Shown: positions 55,029-63,474, counted from the stretch's first letter. The stretch: 64,000 bases of DNA from Mucilaginibacter sp. (GCF_028288225.1 NZ_JAQBOC010000041.1:19070-83069), one strand, 5' to 3'. Numbers and translations: made by a program. The notes: generated by a model from the letters alone, not told the origin.

Positions 55029-55352
55029 ATGAACGAAAAAACAGTAGAGCTTCAAACCCGGATGTACCTGTACGATTTAATGAACGCTGCCAAAGAACAT
55101 GGCTTTAAAGCTGATGATAGCTGGGAGCTAAACATGGTTACTGACAGCGGACGATCAAAGTTGCAGAAAGATTATTATCCGGCAATTGCCATGAAAATAC
55201 TTCCCGAAATGCTTTTACAGGTGTTTAACTCAACAAAATCAGGATTAAAACAATCGTCTGCTAATGAGGGCCAGGTACCTGATAAGAAAAGTATTTTAAC
55301 CGATAATATCAATTATCTTGTTGCCATTAATCCGAAAAGACCGAGGGGATAA
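55029..55352 (+). CDS. Hypothetical protein, 107 aa
   Basis: Not recognised. It is soluble, with no signal peptide, and partly amphipathic (RMYLYDLMNAAKEHGFKADDSWELNM, AIAMKILPEMLLQVF). It follows the 40-aa gene by 6 bp. A word palindrome begins 3 nt after the stop. Confidence 0.6.
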   Translation: MNEKTVELQTRMYLYDLMNAAKEHGFKADDSWELNMVTDSGRSKLQKDYYPAIAMKILPEMLLQVFNSTKSGLKQSSANEGQVPDKKSILTDNINYLVAINPKRPRG

Positions 55353-55353
55353 G

Positions 55354-55460
55354 TTTGGAGTCTTGAGTCCAAAGTCGAAAAAAATCAGGCAAATAAAAAG
55401 TCCGAAATCAACTATAATGACTTCGGACTTTTGACTTAAGACTATCGACTCAAGACTTAA
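55354..55460. repeat. Word palindrome (GAGTCTTGAGTCC family) at convergent gene ends
   Basis: TTGGAGTCTTGAGTCCAAAG faces GACTTAAGACTATCGACTC and CAAGACTTAA at 55433-55460, with an inner AAGTCCGAAATC / GACTTCGGACTT pair. It merges with the purF stop, so one structure serves both genes. Confidence 0.8.
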
Positions 55461-57364
55461 TTATACCCGCGGGCATTTTTACCTTCCATCCAGTTTGCAA
55501 AGGCCTTGTTAACCACCTTATTGCCGCCTGGCGTAGGATAATTACCTGAGAAGTACCAATCGCCTTTATGGTCAGGACAGGCCGTATGTAAATTATCAAG
55601 CGTTTGATATAACACTTTTATTTCAGCCTTTATTTCTTTGGGGGTAATGATCTGTGCAATGCGGTCAGAGATCTCCTGGTCTGTAAATGGTTCATAAATG
55701 GCCTTTACATAGTTTTCAACTTCTTCTTTAGGCAGTTTTGCGCTATCCTTGCACTGCTGGTATACCTTCAGGATCACATCATCCCTACCGGCATCTTTAA
55801 GCAAGCTGATTGCTGCTTCAAAAGCAACAAACTCGCCCATGCGCGACATATCAATACCATAACAATCAGGGAAACGGATTTGCGGGGCCGAAGAAACCAC
55901 CACTATCTTTTTAGGGCCCAGCCTGTCAAGTATTTTTAGGATGCTTTGTTTAAGCGTTGTTCCGCGTACTATTGAATCATCCAGCACAACCAACGTATCG
56001 GTGTCTCTATTTATCAGTCCATACGTGGTATCATATACGTGTGCCACCATTTCGCTGCGGTCGGCATCCTGCGTAATAAAGGTGCGCAGCTTAACATCTT
56101 TAATGGCAATCTTCTCAACCCTTGGCGCCATTGAAAGCACCTCCGTTAATTCCTCTTCACTAATCTTATCGTCGCGGTTCAATAATTTATCGCGCTGATA
56201 TTTTTTAATATACTTATGTACACCTTCAACCATGCCGTAAAAGGCAACTTCGGCAGTGTTTGGGATATAGGAAAAAACGGTATTTTTAACATCGTGATTA
56301 ACATTTTCCAGGATCTGCTCGCAAAGTAAACGACCCAGTTGCTTCCGCTCACGGTATATGGAAGCATCACTGCCGCGCGAAAAATAGATCCGCTCAAATG
56401 AGCATGCCTTTTTTTCTGCAGGCTCGCTAAACATATCCTCACTTATTTTGCCGTTCTTTTTTACTATAAGGGCATGGCCGGGTCTTATTTCCTTAATGTC
56501 CTCCATCGGAATATTAAAGGCTGTTTGTATGGCTGGCCTTTCAGATGCTGCTACTACAATTTCATCATTGTAATAATAGTAAGCAGGGCGGATCCCAACA
56601 GGATCGCGCATTACAAAGGCATCACCATGGCCTAATATGCCGGCAATGGTATAACCGCCATCCCAATTCTTTGCAGATTTGCGAAGAATTTTGGCCACAT
56701 CCATATCATTGGCAATCATTTTGCTGATCTCGATGTTGTCATCAAGTCCTTCCCGTTTATACTGATCAAAAAGGCCCTGGTTTTCTGTATCAATAAAGTG
56801 GCCTATTTTTTCAAGAACGGTTATGGTATCAGCTTTTTCCTTCGGATGCTGACCAAGATCATAAAGTTGCTGCAGTAGTTCATCAACATTAGTCATGTTA
56901 AAGTTACCGGCAATAACCAGGTTACGGGTCATCCAGTTGTTTTGCCTCAAAAAGGGGTGACAGTTTTCAATGCTGTTTTTGCCATGGGTACCATAACGCA
57001 AATGGCCCAATAACACTTCGCCGGTAAAGCTTACGTGCTCTTTGAGCCATTCTGCATCCGCCATTTTTTCAGGCATTTCCTTCTGAATGTCGGCAAATTT
57101 CTTCTGGATATATTCAAATATATCCGCAACCGCATTCGAAGCCATCGATCGATGTCGGCTTATGTAGCGCTTGCCAGGTTCAATATCCAGTTTAATGGTA
57201 GCAACACCGGCGCCATCCTGGCCGCGGTTATGTTGTTTCTCCATTAAGAGGTAAAGTTTGTTCAAGCCGTAAAGGGCCGTGCCGTATTTTTCCTGGTAAA
57301 AAGAAAGTGGCTTTAACAGTCGAATGAATGCAACACCGCATTCATGTTTAATCGAATCACTCAT
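55457..57364 (-). CDS. purF: Amidophosphoribosyltransferase
   Basis: PurF makes 5-phosphoribosylamine, the first committed step of purine synthesis; purA acts later in the same pathway. In 635 aa the catalytic Cys9 follows a short propeptide (MSDSIKHE-CGVAFI). The glutaminase domain has QHNRGQDGAGVA and LLGHLRYGTHGKNS; the PRPP loop is TLVVLDDSIVRGTTLKQ. It is longer than E. coli PurF (505 aa), a usual feature of this Bacteroidota form. Confidence 0.93.
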   Translation of the reverse strand: MSDSIKHECGVAFIRLLKPLSFYQEKYGTALYGLNKLYLLMEKQHNRGQDGAGVATIKLDIEPGKRYISRHRSMASNAVADIFEYIQKKFADIQKEMPEKMADAEWLKEHVSFTGEVLLGHLRYGTHGKNSIENCHPFLRQNNWMTRNLVIAGNFNMTNVDELLQQLYDLGQHPKEKADTITVLEKIGHFIDTENQGLFDQYKREGLDDNIEISKMIANDMDVAKILRKSAKNWDGGYTIAGILGHGDAFVMRDPVGIRPAYYYYNDEIVVAASERPAIQTAFNIPMEDIKEIRPGHALIVKKNGKISEDMFSEPAEKKACSFERIYFSRGSDASIYRERKQLGRLLCEQILENVNHDVKNTVFSYIPNTAEVAFYGMVEGVHKYIKKYQRDKLLNRDDKISEEELTEVLSMAPRVEKIAIKDVKLRTFITQDADRSEMVAHVYDTTYGLINRDTDTLVVLDDSIVRGTTLKQSILKILDRLGPKKIVVVSSAPQIRFPDCYGIDMSRMGEFVAFEAAISLLKDAGRDDVILKVYQQCKDSAKLPKEEVENYVKAIYEPFTDQEISDRIAQIITPKEIKAEIKVLYQTLDNLHTACPDHKGDWYFSGNYPTPGGNKVVNKAFANWMEGKNARGYN

Positions 57365-57380
57365 GATTGTTAATGAGCGG

Positions 57381-57388
57381 CAAAGTTA
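57381..57388 (-). promoter_or_regulatory. -7 box of purF
   Basis: Plus-strand CAAAGTTA reads TAACTTTG on the minus strand, 16 nt before the purF ATG. Confidence 0.6.
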
Positions 57389-57453
57389 TAATTTAAAAGT
57401 TAAAACTCGGAATTAACAATGTCATTAAATTGCATTAATATTGGGGGAGGGGG

Positions 57454-57505
57454 ATTGGTGAATTATTGAATTATTGAGTTAGTGAATTAGTGAATTAGTG
57501 ATTTG
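57454..57505. repeat. Tandem word run (TTAGTGAATTAGTGAATT)
   Basis: GAATTATTGAATTATTGAG then TTAGTGAATTAGTGAATTAG, about six variants of a 9-nt word. It is the reverse complement of the words at 5754-5790. Confidence 0.7.
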
Positions 57506-57616
57506 AAGAAACCTTTACAATCAGGCAGTTCTGGATTTAAAGTTTGGGATGGTTAAAGTTATTGATTTTGGGGTGGATTATAAAGTGGATGTTTTGTTAA
57601 TCAATTATAAGATTTT

Positions 57617-57730
57617 GTCATTGCGAGCGTAGCGCGGCAACCTCGTCGAATGTTTAGCAACTATGCAAGTTCTACACCTTTCTATTCGCTCTGTATAGTA
57701 TGAGGTTGCCGCGCTATCGCTCGCAATGAC
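57617..57730. mobile_element. 114-bp element with near-perfect 28-bp terminal inverted repeats (MITE/REP-like)
   Basis: The left end opens GTCATTGCGAGCG and closes with GCGGCAACCTC (57617-57644). The right end 57702-57730 is its exact reverse complement except for one extra base. Fifty-seven bases separate them and no ORF is enclosed. The GTCATTGCGAG motif is known as a widespread dispersed bacterial repeat; a partner transposase must be elsewhere. Confidence 0.85.
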
Positions 57731-57785
57731 ATGATGTTATTGGGGGACAATTATTTAAATGATTAAATGAATTGATTAAGAATTT

Positions 57786-58673
57786 TCAAAACTTATCCTT
57801 CATCCCCAGCAAGCCCCAGATCCCCCCGCTATGGATAGCCAACACCCTGCTGCCTGGTTTAAAGTAATTTTTAGCGGCAAGATCATATATCGCGTAAAGC
57901 ATTTTACCGGTATAGACCGGCTCAATCAAGATGCCGGTTTCAACTATAAATTTTTTGATGAATTGGATTAATCGCTCATCAGTTTTGCCATAGCCGCCAA
58001 AGTGGTAATCAGTATGTAATTCATAATGAGCTGGGGTGTTTAAAAACTTATCAATCTCACCCCTCATAAAGTCGCCATTTTTTAATACCGGCACGGCATT
58101 AAATTGTGTGTTAAGTTTATGCTGATAAATGCCATTGATAATACCCGCTGCAGTGGTGCCTGTTCCGCAGGCGCAAAAAATATGATCGTATGGTTCAGTT
58201 AGTTCATCCATCAGTTCGCTGCATCCTTTTGCACCTTCGGCAGATGAGCCGCCCTCGTCAATAAAAAAGGCATTATTATCATCGCCAAAGTATTTATCAA
58301 ACAGTGCGGGTTTATCGCGATAGCTTTCACGATCGGTAAACACCAAATTCATCCCGTGCAGACGGCAAAGAAAAAGTGTATCATTATTTACTTCCTCTCC
58401 CCTTACAACGCCCGTAGCTTTAAAACCGAACTTTGCCGCTGCTGCCGCTGTCGCAAGCAAATGGTTGGAGTAAGCACCCCCAAACGTGACCAGGTGGGTT
58501 TTATTTTCGGACTGTGCCCGTTTTAAAATGTATTTTAATTTACGCCATTTATTGCCGGAGATAATGGGGTGGATCAGATCATCCCGTTTTAAAAAAACCT
58601 TTATTCCCTGTTCATCAAACAGTTGGTTTTTAATTTGATGAACCGGGCTAAAAATTTCGAGGTTAAGATCCAT
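57786..58673 (-). CDS. PLP-dependent deaminase (ACC deaminase / D-cysteine desulfhydrase family)
   Basis: This 295-aa fold-type II PLP enzyme has the PLP lysine in ISGNKWRKLKYIL (about residue 42), TFGGAYSNHLLATAAAA and ACGTGTTAAGIING (phosphate-binding Gly loop). It fits the ACC deaminase/D-cysteine desulfhydrase group. Specificity cannot be fixed from motifs alone. Its -7 box ends 4 nt before the ATG, so the mRNA is probably leaderless. Confidence 0.9.
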   Translation of the reverse strand: MDLNLEIFSPVHQIKNQLFDEQGIKVFLKRDDLIHPIISGNKWRKLKYILKRAQSENKTHLVTFGGAYSNHLLATAAAAAKFGFKATGVVRGEEVNNDTLFLCRLHGMNLVFTDRESYRDKPALFDKYFGDDNNAFFIDEGGSSAEGAKGCSELMDELTEPYDHIFCACGTGTTAAGIINGIYQHKLNTQFNAVPVLKNGDFMRGEIDKFLNTPAHYELHTDYHFGGYGKTDERLIQFIKKFIVETGILIEPVYTGKMLYAIYDLAAKNYFKPGSRVLAIHSGGIWGLLGMKDKF

Positions 58674-58677
58674 TAAG

Positions 58678-58685
58678 CAAATGTA
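58678..58685 (-). promoter_or_regulatory. -7 box directly before the deaminase start
   Basis: Plus-strand CAAATGTA reads TACATTTG on the minus strand; 4 nt separate it from the ATG complement at 58671-58673. Confidence 0.5.
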
Positions 58686-58724
58686 AATAAAAGCTTAACA
58701 TAACGATGAGGGTTAAACCCGTGG

Positions 58725-59789
58725 TTACATCCCAAACCCAATACCCGCATTAACAGATTTATATTGCGCCTGGGTATAAGAGGTATAAACGCGGAAAAAG
58801 CCGAGATTTAACTGGAACCCAATATCTGCACGTGCCCCGCTAACCACATTTTCACTAATTGAAACGGGATTGGTAAACGTGGTATATGTGCTGGCGAGTA
58901 ACGTGCCGCCGGTTGTTACCGGGTAGTTGCCAACAGCGGTAACATTGGCGCTGGTGGTATTATACCCAACAGCTAAAAAGGGAGTAAATGCCAATAGTTT
59001 TTTTGATATGATAACCTGGCCCATAAAACTATTAAAGTTTCCTTCCAGGTGCTGGTTGCTAAAGTCGGTGCTTTGCTGGCTGTCTTTAGGCTGCGCGCCA
59101 TCGTCAGGGTTTACCGTTAAAGGCTTGCGCAGGTTTAAATGACTGTAGCCAATAGCAACGGCCAGGTCAAACGGGATCAGTTTACCGGCTGTTTTACCTG
59201 CAATGTCCTGCATGATATCGTGTTTTAAGCCAAAGCCTATCATTGAGACGCTGCCAACATCGTTACTTAGGGTAATCTTTGGTATCGCGCGCAGGGTGAT
59301 ATCGGTATTTTGCGGCAGGCCTACAGTAACCTGTACCTGCGGCGCCGGAATAACCGAAATAACACCTGCAGGCATGTTAAAGCTGCTAACCTTTTGCCCG
59401 TTATCATCATAAATATTTAGCAACGGGCCATTATTTTTTTGTCCGCCAAATGTTGGGGCTATGGTTTGGCTTGCATCAGCGGGCCGTACGTGGTTTGATA
59501 ACCCGATTTTGGTTACATCAAAGGTTTTATCGGCTGATGAAATAAAGGCTACCGATGTCGTGATCCGGACGTCAAAATGCAAGGTCTTTTTTGTTTCTGC
59601 GGTGTTGTTCCAGCCACTGTTCTGATCAACCCCCAGGCCTTTAAACAATGGCATTGCATAGGAATTTAATAATTTTGTAGCATCTGCCGGGCTTGATTTG
59701 ATGAGTCCTGAAAGGCCATCCTGCGCGTTTGCTGCTGAAACCAAACCAATTAAAACAACTGTGGTTAAAAGACTGTAAAGTTTTCTCAT
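58725..59789 (-). CDS. Outer-membrane barrel protein, DUF6588-like
   Basis: This 354-aa protein has a signal peptide (LTTVVLIGLVSAANAQ), then a soluble segment and a barrel-like rest with regular strands (VGLPQNTDITLRAIPKITLS, FDLAVAIGYSHLNLR, FTPFLAVGYNTTS) ending in GIGFGM. It resembles the DUF6588 family of Bacteroidota, but that name is from recollection. Function is unknown. Confidence 0.7.
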   Translation of the reverse strand: MRKLYSLLTTVVLIGLVSAANAQDGLSGLIKSSPADATKLLNSYAMPLFKGLGVDQNSGWNNTAETKKTLHFDVRITTSVAFISSADKTFDVTKIGLSNHVRPADASQTIAPTFGGQKNNGPLLNIYDDNGQKVSSFNMPAGVISVIPAPQVQVTVGLPQNTDITLRAIPKITLSNDVGSVSMIGFGLKHDIMQDIAGKTAGKLIPFDLAVAIGYSHLNLRKPLTVNPDDGAQPKDSQQSTDFSNQHLEGNFNSFMGQVIISKKLLAFTPFLAVGYNTTSANVTAVGNYPVTTGGTLLASTYTTFTNPVSISENVVSGARADIGFQLNLGFFRVYTSYTQAQYKSVNAGIGFGM

Positions 59790-59852
59790 GGGTATATTAA
59801 CGCATATTTAAGGTTACATGTTTTACGATTAATCAATATCTGAAAAAACGAG

Positions 59853-59860
59853 TACTTTTG
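59853..59860 (+). promoter_or_regulatory. -7 box directly before the rluD-like start
   Basis: TACTTTTG fits TAnnTTTG and ends 5 nt before the ATG at 59866. Confidence 0.55.
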
Positions 59861-59865
59861 CCCGG

Positions 59866-60897
59866 ATGACTGAAGATAACGGTTTTATTGAGCAGGAAGA
59901 ACAGGACCTTTATGAACACCTGCGCATAGTTGTTGATAAAGGGCAATCGCTTTTGCGGATTGATAAGTTTTTAATGTACCGGGTTGAAAATGCATCACGC
60001 AACCGCATTCAAAATGCAATTGAGCTGGGTAACGTACTGGTTAACGATAAAGCTATCAAATCCAGCTATAAGGTAAAACCGCTTGATGTTATCTCGGTAG
60101 TATTGCCGCATCCGCCGCGTGATACGGAAGTTTACCCGGAAAACATCCCGCTGGATATTATTTATGAGGATGATGACGTGCTGGTGGTTAATAAACCTGC
60201 CGGACTGGTAGTGCATCCGGGTTACAATAACTATACAGGTACGCTGGTAAACGGGTTGGTTTATCATTTTCAGCAATTGCCAACTTTGCCGGGCAATGAT
60301 GGCAGGCCCGGCCTGGTGCACCGGATAGATAAGGATACATCGGGTTTGTTGCTGATCAGCAAAAATGAGCGCTCCATGACCTGGCTGGCCAAACAATTTT
60401 TTGATCATACAATAGCCCGTAAATATATTGCCCTGGTTTGGGGCGACCTGCCTGAGGATGGCACAGTAACCGGTTATATTGGCCGCAGCGTAAATGACAG
60501 AAGGGTAATGTCTATTTATGACGATCCTGAAAAAGGAAAATGGTCCGTAACGCATTACCGGGTTTTGGAGCGGATGGATTATGTTACGCTGATTGAATGC
60601 CAGCTGGAAACAGGCCGTACGCACCAGATCCGCGCGCACATGAAACACATTGGCCACCCTTTATTTAGCGATGCTACTTACGGGGGAGATAAAATTTTAA
60701 AGGGCACAGTTTTTAGTAAATACAAACAATTTGTTGAAAATTGCTTTGAACTATTGCCACGGCAGGCATTGCATGCACAATCATTAGGCTTTTTGCATCC
60801 AACGCTAAAAAAACAATTGTATTTTGAAGCCCCGCTTCCTGATGATTTTGCAGCAGGTTTGGAGAAGTGGAGGCGGTATGTGAGATCTGAGACGTGA
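59866..60897 (+). CDS. rluD: RluA-family 23S rRNA pseudouridine synthase (RluD-like)
   Basis: This 343-aa enzyme isomerises uridine to pseudouridine in rRNA. An S4 RNA-binding domain covers about residues 25-80 (LRIDKFLMYRVENASRNRIQNAIELGNVLVNDK), followed by the catalytic domain with HRIDKDTSGLLLISK (catalytic Asp near 155), GRTHQIRAHMKHIGHPLFSDATYGG and the RQALHAQSLGFLHP motif. RluD is the best match by length. The last codons (VRSET) and stop are formed from a repeat word, so the C-terminus has drifted into the element. Confidence 0.92.
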   Translation: MTEDNGFIEQEEQDLYEHLRIVVDKGQSLLRIDKFLMYRVENASRNRIQNAIELGNVLVNDKAIKSSYKVKPLDVISVVLPHPPRDTEVYPENIPLDIIYEDDDVLVVNKPAGLVVHPGYNNYTGTLVNGLVYHFQQLPTLPGNDGRPGLVHRIDKDTSGLLLISKNERSMTWLAKQFFDHTIARKYIALVWGDLPEDGTVTGYIGRSVNDRRVMSIYDDPEKGKWSVTHYRVLERMDYVTLIECQLETGRTHQIRAHMKHIGHPLFSDATYGGDKILKGTVFSKYKQFVENCFELLPRQALHAQSLGFLHPTLKKQLYFEAPLPDDFAAGLEKWRRYVRSET

Positions 60898-61140
60898 GAT
60901 TTGAGATCTGAGACAAGTCCCAAAGTCGATAAAGTCCGGAAGTCAGAAAGATAAGAGTGGTCGTGTTCCGTGAAACAGTGTGTACAATGTAAACAAGTGG
61001 AACAAAAAAAGCAATTTGGAACAACGTGGAACGGATGGAACACGTGGAACAACTTTAAAAAGCGCAATCATGTTAATACATAATACAATTTAAATTAATC
61101 TCAAATCTCACGTCTCATATCTAACATCTCATATCTAAAA
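60880..61140. repeat. Composite, nested word palindrome between rluD and pabC
   Basis: Outer words GTGAGATCTGAGACGTGAG (from 60880, inside the rluD end) face AATCTCAAATCTCACGTCTC at 61097-61116. Nested inside are AAGTCGATAAAGTCCGGAAG and a GTGGAACAACGTGGAACGG tandem. It fills the gap. Confidence 0.8.
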
Positions 61141-61141
61141 C

Positions 61142-61978
61142 ATGGTTCCAATATTCATCAATTTTAATGGAGAAATACTTCCGGCTGATACCAAACTGGT
61201 AGCACTAAATAACCGTGCATTTAAGTATGGCGATGGCTTGTTTGAGAGTATGCGGTTGATGAAGGGGCAGCTTAAATTTCCGGAACTGCATGCCGACCGC
61301 TTACAACGGGGCATGAAAGCGCTAAAAATTGACGGCTACTCGCAAATGGATACCTGGTTTTTAAAGGAAAAAGCTGCCGACCTTGCTCGTAGAAATAAGA
61401 TTAAACATGGCCGCCTGCGCTTAACCGTTTACAGGGATGCTGATGGTTTATACACGCCGTCGCAAAATAAAATGGGCTACTGCCTGGAGATCCAGCCGAT
61501 GGATGAGCCGCGTTATTTCTTAAATGACAAGGGCCTTATAGTTGATATGTATACCGAATTGCCAAAGCCTACCAACTACCTGTCCAACATAAAAACGTGC
61601 AATTCATTAATATACGTAATGGCAGGCATCTACAAAAATCAAAACAAGCTTGATGATGTGTTTTTGCTGAATCAAAATGGCAACTTATGCGAGGCAAGCA
61701 GCTCGAATATATTTATATGGTACCAGAAGCATTTATATACGCCGGCATTAAGCGAGGGCTGTGTTGAGGGGGTTATGCGCCAGGTGATCATCAATATCGC
61801 CAAAAATAATAACATCCCGGTAACAGAAGCGCAGATAAGCCCGGATATATTATACGAAGCCGATGAAGTGTTTATAACAAACGCCGGCCGTGGCATACAA
61901 AGTGTAATAGGTTTTGGAGTGAGGCGATATTTTAACGGACTGAGTAAAATACTGATAGAGGAACTGAATAAACTATAA
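61142..61978 (+). CDS. pabC: Class IV aminotransferase, probable aminodeoxychorismate lyase (PabC)
   Basis: This 278-aa PLP fold-type IV enzyme has FKYGDGLFESMRL, LSNIKTCNSLIYVMAG with the PLP Lys, and NGNLCEASSSNIFIW plus FITNAGRGIQSV for cofactor binding. The best-fitting role is lyase of 4-amino-4-deoxychorismate to PABA, completing the step begun by pabB in this window; a branched-chain aminotransferase is possible. Its 3' end overlaps the convergent HTH gene by 6 bp. Confidence 0.8.
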   Translation: MVPIFINFNGEILPADTKLVALNNRAFKYGDGLFESMRLMKGQLKFPELHADRLQRGMKALKIDGYSQMDTWFLKEKAADLARRNKIKHGRLRLTVYRDADGLYTPSQNKMGYCLEIQPMDEPRYFLNDKGLIVDMYTELPKPTNYLSNIKTCNSLIYVMAGIYKNQNKLDDVFLLNQNGNLCEASSSNIFIWYQKHLYTPALSEGCVEGVMRQVIINIAKNNNIPVTEAQISPDILYEADEVFITNAGRGIQSVIGFGVRRYFNGLSKILIEELNKL

Positions 61979-62260
61979 CGAACCGCCGCCCTGTTTTAAT
62001 TTTTGGCCCGATAGCTTTGGTATGATGGTTTCTTCACCATCCAGGCAGAGCAGATCTGCAAGCTCAACTTCCAGTATTTCTGCAATTTCAATTAAACGAT
62101 TTAAGGTAACATTGCTGTAGCCCAACTCTATTTTACTGTATGCATTTTGCGAGATCCGGAGTTTTGCAGAAAGATAATCCTGCGTATAATTTCTGAATTC
62201 CCGGATCTTCCTAATGTTGGAGACTATTTGTTTGGTTTTTAAATCGTTTATCGATCTCAT
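61973..62260 (-). CDS. Xre-family helix-turn-helix regulator
   Basis: This 95-aa protein has a single HTH_3 domain at residues 12-70: IRKIREFRNYTQDYLSAKLRISQNAYSKIELGYSNVTLNRLIEIAEILEVELADLL. The tail is short and basic. Such small Xre regulators often control neighbouring or mobile genes; the target is unknown. It overlaps pabC tail-to-tail. Confidence 0.9.
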   Translation of the reverse strand: MRSINDLKTKQIVSNIRKIREFRNYTQDYLSAKLRISQNAYSKIELGYSNVTLNRLIEIAEILEVELADLLCLDGEETIIPKLSGQKLKQGGGSL

Positions 62261-62385
62261 AAGAATGGTTGTAGATCTATAAACAAAATAAAAAGGCCTT
62301 CGGTTTTTTTGAAATGTAAATTAACTAAAAAATAAGTTATAACGGGTGTTCTGTTTACTTACTCATCAGCCTGATACATCACCGC

Positions 62386-62412
62386 TGTACAGGCAACATA
62401 TAAACACATAGG
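62386..62412. repeat. Dispersed copy of the CAGGCAAC tandem unit
   Basis: TACAGGCAACATATAAACAC followed by ATAGGC matches the junction of the second and third 18-bp units at 1535-1559 with one substitution and one extra A. Confidence 0.6.
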
Positions 62413-62484
62413 CTTTAACCTTGCAGAAATGCTTGCAAAATGAGATATTAAAATGGAAAGGGATCTTTATGAAGAATAAGCTGA

Positions 62485-62718
62485 TTAAAGGTCGTCATCC
62501 GGCAGGTGGTCATCATCATCAGGATCTTCAATGTCTTCCTCAACAATTATGTCATGCAAATCGTTTTCGTCATCAGCCAGGTCGTCAAAGTCTTCATCAT
62601 CCTCATCGTTCCAGTCGCCAGCTATGCCATCTTCATCAGCCGGTGAAAACTCAACATAAGTATCATCCTCATCAATGGTGTGGATGATACTTTCTTTTTC
62701 AATTCCTGTTAATATCAT
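62485..62718 (-). CDS. Small highly acidic protein, 77 aa
   Basis: The protein is about half Asp/Glu, in clusters such as DEDDEDFDDLADDEND and EEDIEDPDDDDHLPDDDL. It starts with a short hydrophobic patch (MILTGIEKESIIHTI). It is probably disordered and may bind cations or basic proteins, but that is inference. The -7 box ends 4 nt before the ATG, supporting a real expressed gene. Confidence 0.7.
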   Translation of the reverse strand: MILTGIEKESIIHTIDEDDTYVEFSPADEDGIAGDWNDEDDEDFDDLADDENDLHDIIVEEDIEDPDDDDHLPDDDL

Positions 62719-62722
62719 AATT

Positions 62723-62730
62723 CAAAATTA
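62723..62730 (-). promoter_or_regulatory. -7 box directly before the acidic gene
   Basis: Plus-strand CAAAATTA reads TAATTTTG on the minus strand, with 4 nt to the ATG. Confidence 0.45.
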
Positions 62731-62788
62731 TTGTAAATCAATTGGGAACCTAAAGTATATTAAATTAAATGAATCAAGAGTAAAAATT

Positions 62789-63132
62789 TTATAAAAATGA
62801 TTTGGATACTTTGAATATAATTCCAAATGAATTATACAATAAACCCCCGCGATCATAGCCGATATCGTATCCTATATTGTAATTATTTTTCAATGGCCTT
62901 GTACCTTCCAGGTAAATTGACGTTTGATGTACTTTTTTAAATGGGATGTCTGTATCTGGCCCTGCTGCCAGATACCCGCCAAAGGTTCTGTATATTTCTG
63001 TACCGTTGGCATATGTTCCATAATTTTGCGAATAAGATATTTTACCTGCGTAAAACCAATTAACTCACAATTAATTGAGAATTTACTGTAATAAAGAACA
63101 AAATGATATCGGATTGATAACGGAAGGATCAT
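62789..63132 (-). pseudogene. Remnant of an outer-membrane barrel gene (possibly Wzi-like)
   Basis: Reading the minus strand from about 63066 down to the stop at 62789-62791 gives NWFYAGKISYSQNYGTYANG, YRTFGGYLAAGPDTDIP, then SIYLEGTRPLKNNYNIGYDI and GGLLYNSFGIIFKVSKSFL. The alternating strands and Phe-Leu end are barrel-like and recall the C-terminus of capsule-assembly Wzi proteins. An upstream piece (63132-63060, SIRYHFVLYYSKFSINCEL) is in another frame. There is no intact start, so this is a degraded 3' end. Family naming is tentative. Confidence 0.5.
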
Positions 63133-63284
63133 TTAATTGTTATGACCAATTTTTACTAAAAGTTAAATAATTATTAAAATACTGAGTGCCAATAATTGAT
63201 AATTAATTGTATGGAGCTTTATAATTAATATTCCAATATTTAAGAGGCGTTGATGAACTTAGTCGTGTCAATCATGAATTGACG

Positions 63285-63370
63285 CTTAGTCTTGAGTCGA
63301 AAGTCTTGAGTTCTAAGTCAGAAAAAGACAAAATTTGACTTAAGACTTGCGACTTAAGACTGTTGACTTA
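63285..63370. repeat. Word palindrome (AGTCTTGAGTCGAAAGTC family)
   Basis: CTTAGTCTTGAGTCGAAAG and TCTTGAGTTCTAAGTC (63285-63320) pair with GACTTAAGACTTGCGAC and TTAAGACTGTTGACTTA (63337-63370). Same word family as 55354-55460. It is not adjacent to an intact gene end. Confidence 0.75.
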
Positions 63371-63466
63371 CCACTAGAAATCCCGCAATAACTTGCACTG
63401 AAATTGTATTTTTGAAAAAATAGATTAATATCAAATACTGATATACTTATTTTACAAAATAATATG

Positions 63467-63474
63467 TACATTTG
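63467..63474 (+). promoter_or_regulatory. -7 box of the rpsF operon
   Basis: TACATTTG fits TAnnTTTG, giving a leader of about 40 nt. That leader can form a small CCCG/CGGG hairpin at 63479-63492. Confidence 0.55.

Larger units (their letters stand above)
57365..57785. other. 421-bp gap between purF and the deaminase gene
   Basis: Contains the purF promoter box, a tandem word run at 57454-57505 (GAATTATTGAGTTAGTGAA) and a 114-bp terminal-inverted-repeat element. No gene. Confidence 0.7.

Noticed and set aside
62291..62311. AAAAAGGCCTTCGGTTTTTTT as a terminator
   Set aside because: The stem relies on G-T wobbles and a 3-nt loop, and no plus-strand gene ends just before it.
62421..62687. 88-aa His-rich plus-strand ORF
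   Set aside because: It is the antisense of the acidic gene, where runs of Asp codons read as His/Gln/Ser-rich on the other strand.
62890..63132. Intact 80-aa gene on the minus strand
   Set aside because: A different frame in the same stretch encodes much better barrel-like sequence, so the region is a frameshifted remnant.
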